Source of the DNA: Apiosordaria backusii
Lineage: Eukaryota > Ascomycota > Sordariomycetes > Sordariales > Lasiosphaeriaceae
NCBI GenBank assembly: GCA_030549205.1
Contig: JAUKTV010000010.1
Span: forward strand, 372,001-436,000
DNA: 64,000 nt
Direction: 5' to 3'
Shown in pieces: positions 63,081-64,000 of the stretch. Each line of letters opens with the position of its first letter. Position 1 is the first letter of the stretch. Below the pieces are notes generated by a model. That model was not told the DNA's origin. It was given only the letters and a program-made list of their open reading frames with translations, and ran no database searches. The position numbers were made by a program, and so were the translations under genes.

Positions 63081-64000
63081 ATGACCTCCCTCCTCCGGCA
63101 GCTCGTCGCCGGGCCCAGGGCCAAACATCAAGAGACGGGGTTGGATCTGTGCTATGTTACGAAGAAGATCATCGCGACGTTTGTTCCCCCCTTTTTGTGT
63201 CTCTCTCCCCTTGTTGTCAGCTATGCTAATGCGGGAGTGTGGGTAATACAGGTCTGGACCATCGCAAACATACCCCCAACTAGCCTACCGCAACCCGCTC
63301 GACCGATTAGTTTCCTTCTTGGACGCCCGGCATGGAAAAGAGTGGATGATTTGGGAGTTCCGAGCTGAGGGGACGGGGTACCCGGATGAGGCTGTTTACG
63401 GGAGGGTGAGGCATTACCCTTGGCCGGATCATCATCCCCCGCCGTTTAGGGTTGTTCCAGTGGTGGTAGGGGGGATGAGGCTTTGGTTGAATCCAACGCT
63501 GTTGTCGATTGAAGGGGATCGGGAGGAGGAGGGGGGGATAAAACAACATGGGGAGGCCGGTACAAAACAGAAAGAGGGGGAGGGGATTGACAAGATAAAG
63601 GAAAAGAGGGTGGTGGTGGTGCACTGCAAGGCTGGGAAGGGGAGGTCGGGGACGATGGCTTGTAGTTATTTGATTGCGGAGGAGGGGTGGACGGCGGAGG
63701 ATGCGTTAAAGAGGTTTACGGACAGGAGGATGAGGGTTGGGTTTGGGGAGGGGGTGAGCATACCATCTCAGTTGAGGTGGGTTGGGTATGTGGATCGGTG
63801 GGCGAATAAAGGCGGGAAGGTGTATCGGGATCAACCGGTGGAGATTTTGGAGGTGCATGTTTGGGGGTTGAGGAATGGGGTCAAGGTTGAGGTGGAGGGG
63901 TATGTGGATGAGGGGAAGAAGATTAAGTGTTTTCATACTTTTACGAAGGAGGAAAGGGTGGTGGTGCAAGGGGATGCGCCTGGGGGCGGGGGAATTAAGG
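63081..64000 (+). CDS. PTEN-type phosphoinositide 3-phosphatase, 5' part; continues past window
   Basis: Exon 1 is 63081-63178 (MTSLLRQLVAGPRAKHQETG), intron 63179-63251 (donor GTTTGT, acceptor TACAG), exon 2 from 63252 to the window end, open throughout. The phosphatase domain shows LDLCYVTKKIIATSGPSQTY, AYRNPLDRLVSFLDARHGKE, the HYPWPDHHPPP loop, and the catalytic P-loop HCKAGKGRSGT, which differs from animal PTEN only by Ser for Thr. IPSQLRWVGYVDRW follows, and the C2 domain begins at EILEVHVWGLRNGVKVEVEG. It dephosphorylates PI(3,4,5)P3 or PI(3)P at the 3 position. A charged ~35-residue loop (EGDREEEGGIKQHGEAGTKQ and onward) sits just before the P-loop, longer than in animals. The coding strand of exon 2 is extremely G-rich. 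Confidence 0.9.

Overview
The window is nuclear DNA of a filamentous ascomycete, most likely a Sordariomycete close to the Sordariales. The reasons are monocistronic genes on both strands, many 48-90 nt introns with GTAAGT/GTATGT-type donors, GCTAAC-like branch sites and CAG/TAG acceptors, and protein families typical of that class. These include a fungal 7TM rhodopsin-like protein, DUF4360, a CAP59-type mannosyltransferase, a fungal STAND N-terminal domain and a mitochondrial methylcitrate cycle. No rRNA, tRNA, CRISPR array or intact transposon was recognised.

Layout. 1-5.4 kb: a partial single-pass membrane protein, a small cysteine-rich secreted protein, a PEP-mutase/isocitrate-lyase superfamily enzyme and a secreted alpha/beta hydrolase. 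6.3-17.6 kb: an array of seven related BTB/POZ-type genes, called A to G here, orientations ++--+++. Five look intact (A, C, D, E, F), B has lost its 5' third and G is frameshifted. The array holds no other recognisable gene. 17.7-28.7 kb: central metabolism, with a peroxisomal (AKL-ending) acyl-CoA ligase, a glutamine-synthetase-like ligase, a short-chain dehydrogenase, and a divergent pair encoding mitochondrial 2-methylisocitrate lyase and methylcitrate synthase. The pair encodes two steps of the methylcitrate cycle for propionyl-CoA removal and shares a 916-bp promoter. 28.7-38.3 kb: gene-poor, with only a secreted DUF4360 protein and a 73-residue Cys/His-rich protein. 38.3-46.4 kb: a GATA zinc-finger factor, an acidic repeat secreted protein, a type I surface protein, an acyl-protein-thioesterase-like hydrolase and a small acidic secreted protein. 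46.9-64 kb: the 7TM protein, a type II membrane lectin-like protein, the mannosyltransferase, a free-standing STAND N-terminal domain, a Cdc25/rhodanese phosphatase, a second type I surface protein, an uncharacterised protein, a TMEM33/Pom33 protein and the 5' part of a PTEN phosphatase cut by the right edge.

The most unusual part is the BTB array. It combines truncation, decay, precise loss of a shared intron in two members, and a 33-bp minisatellite that gives member D nucleoporin-like FG/FxFG repeats. A second, window-wide pattern is that many single genes switch from C-rich to G-rich on the coding strand between their 5' and 3' halves. Gene models with introns were built by eye from splice signals and reading-frame continuity; they have no transcript support here.
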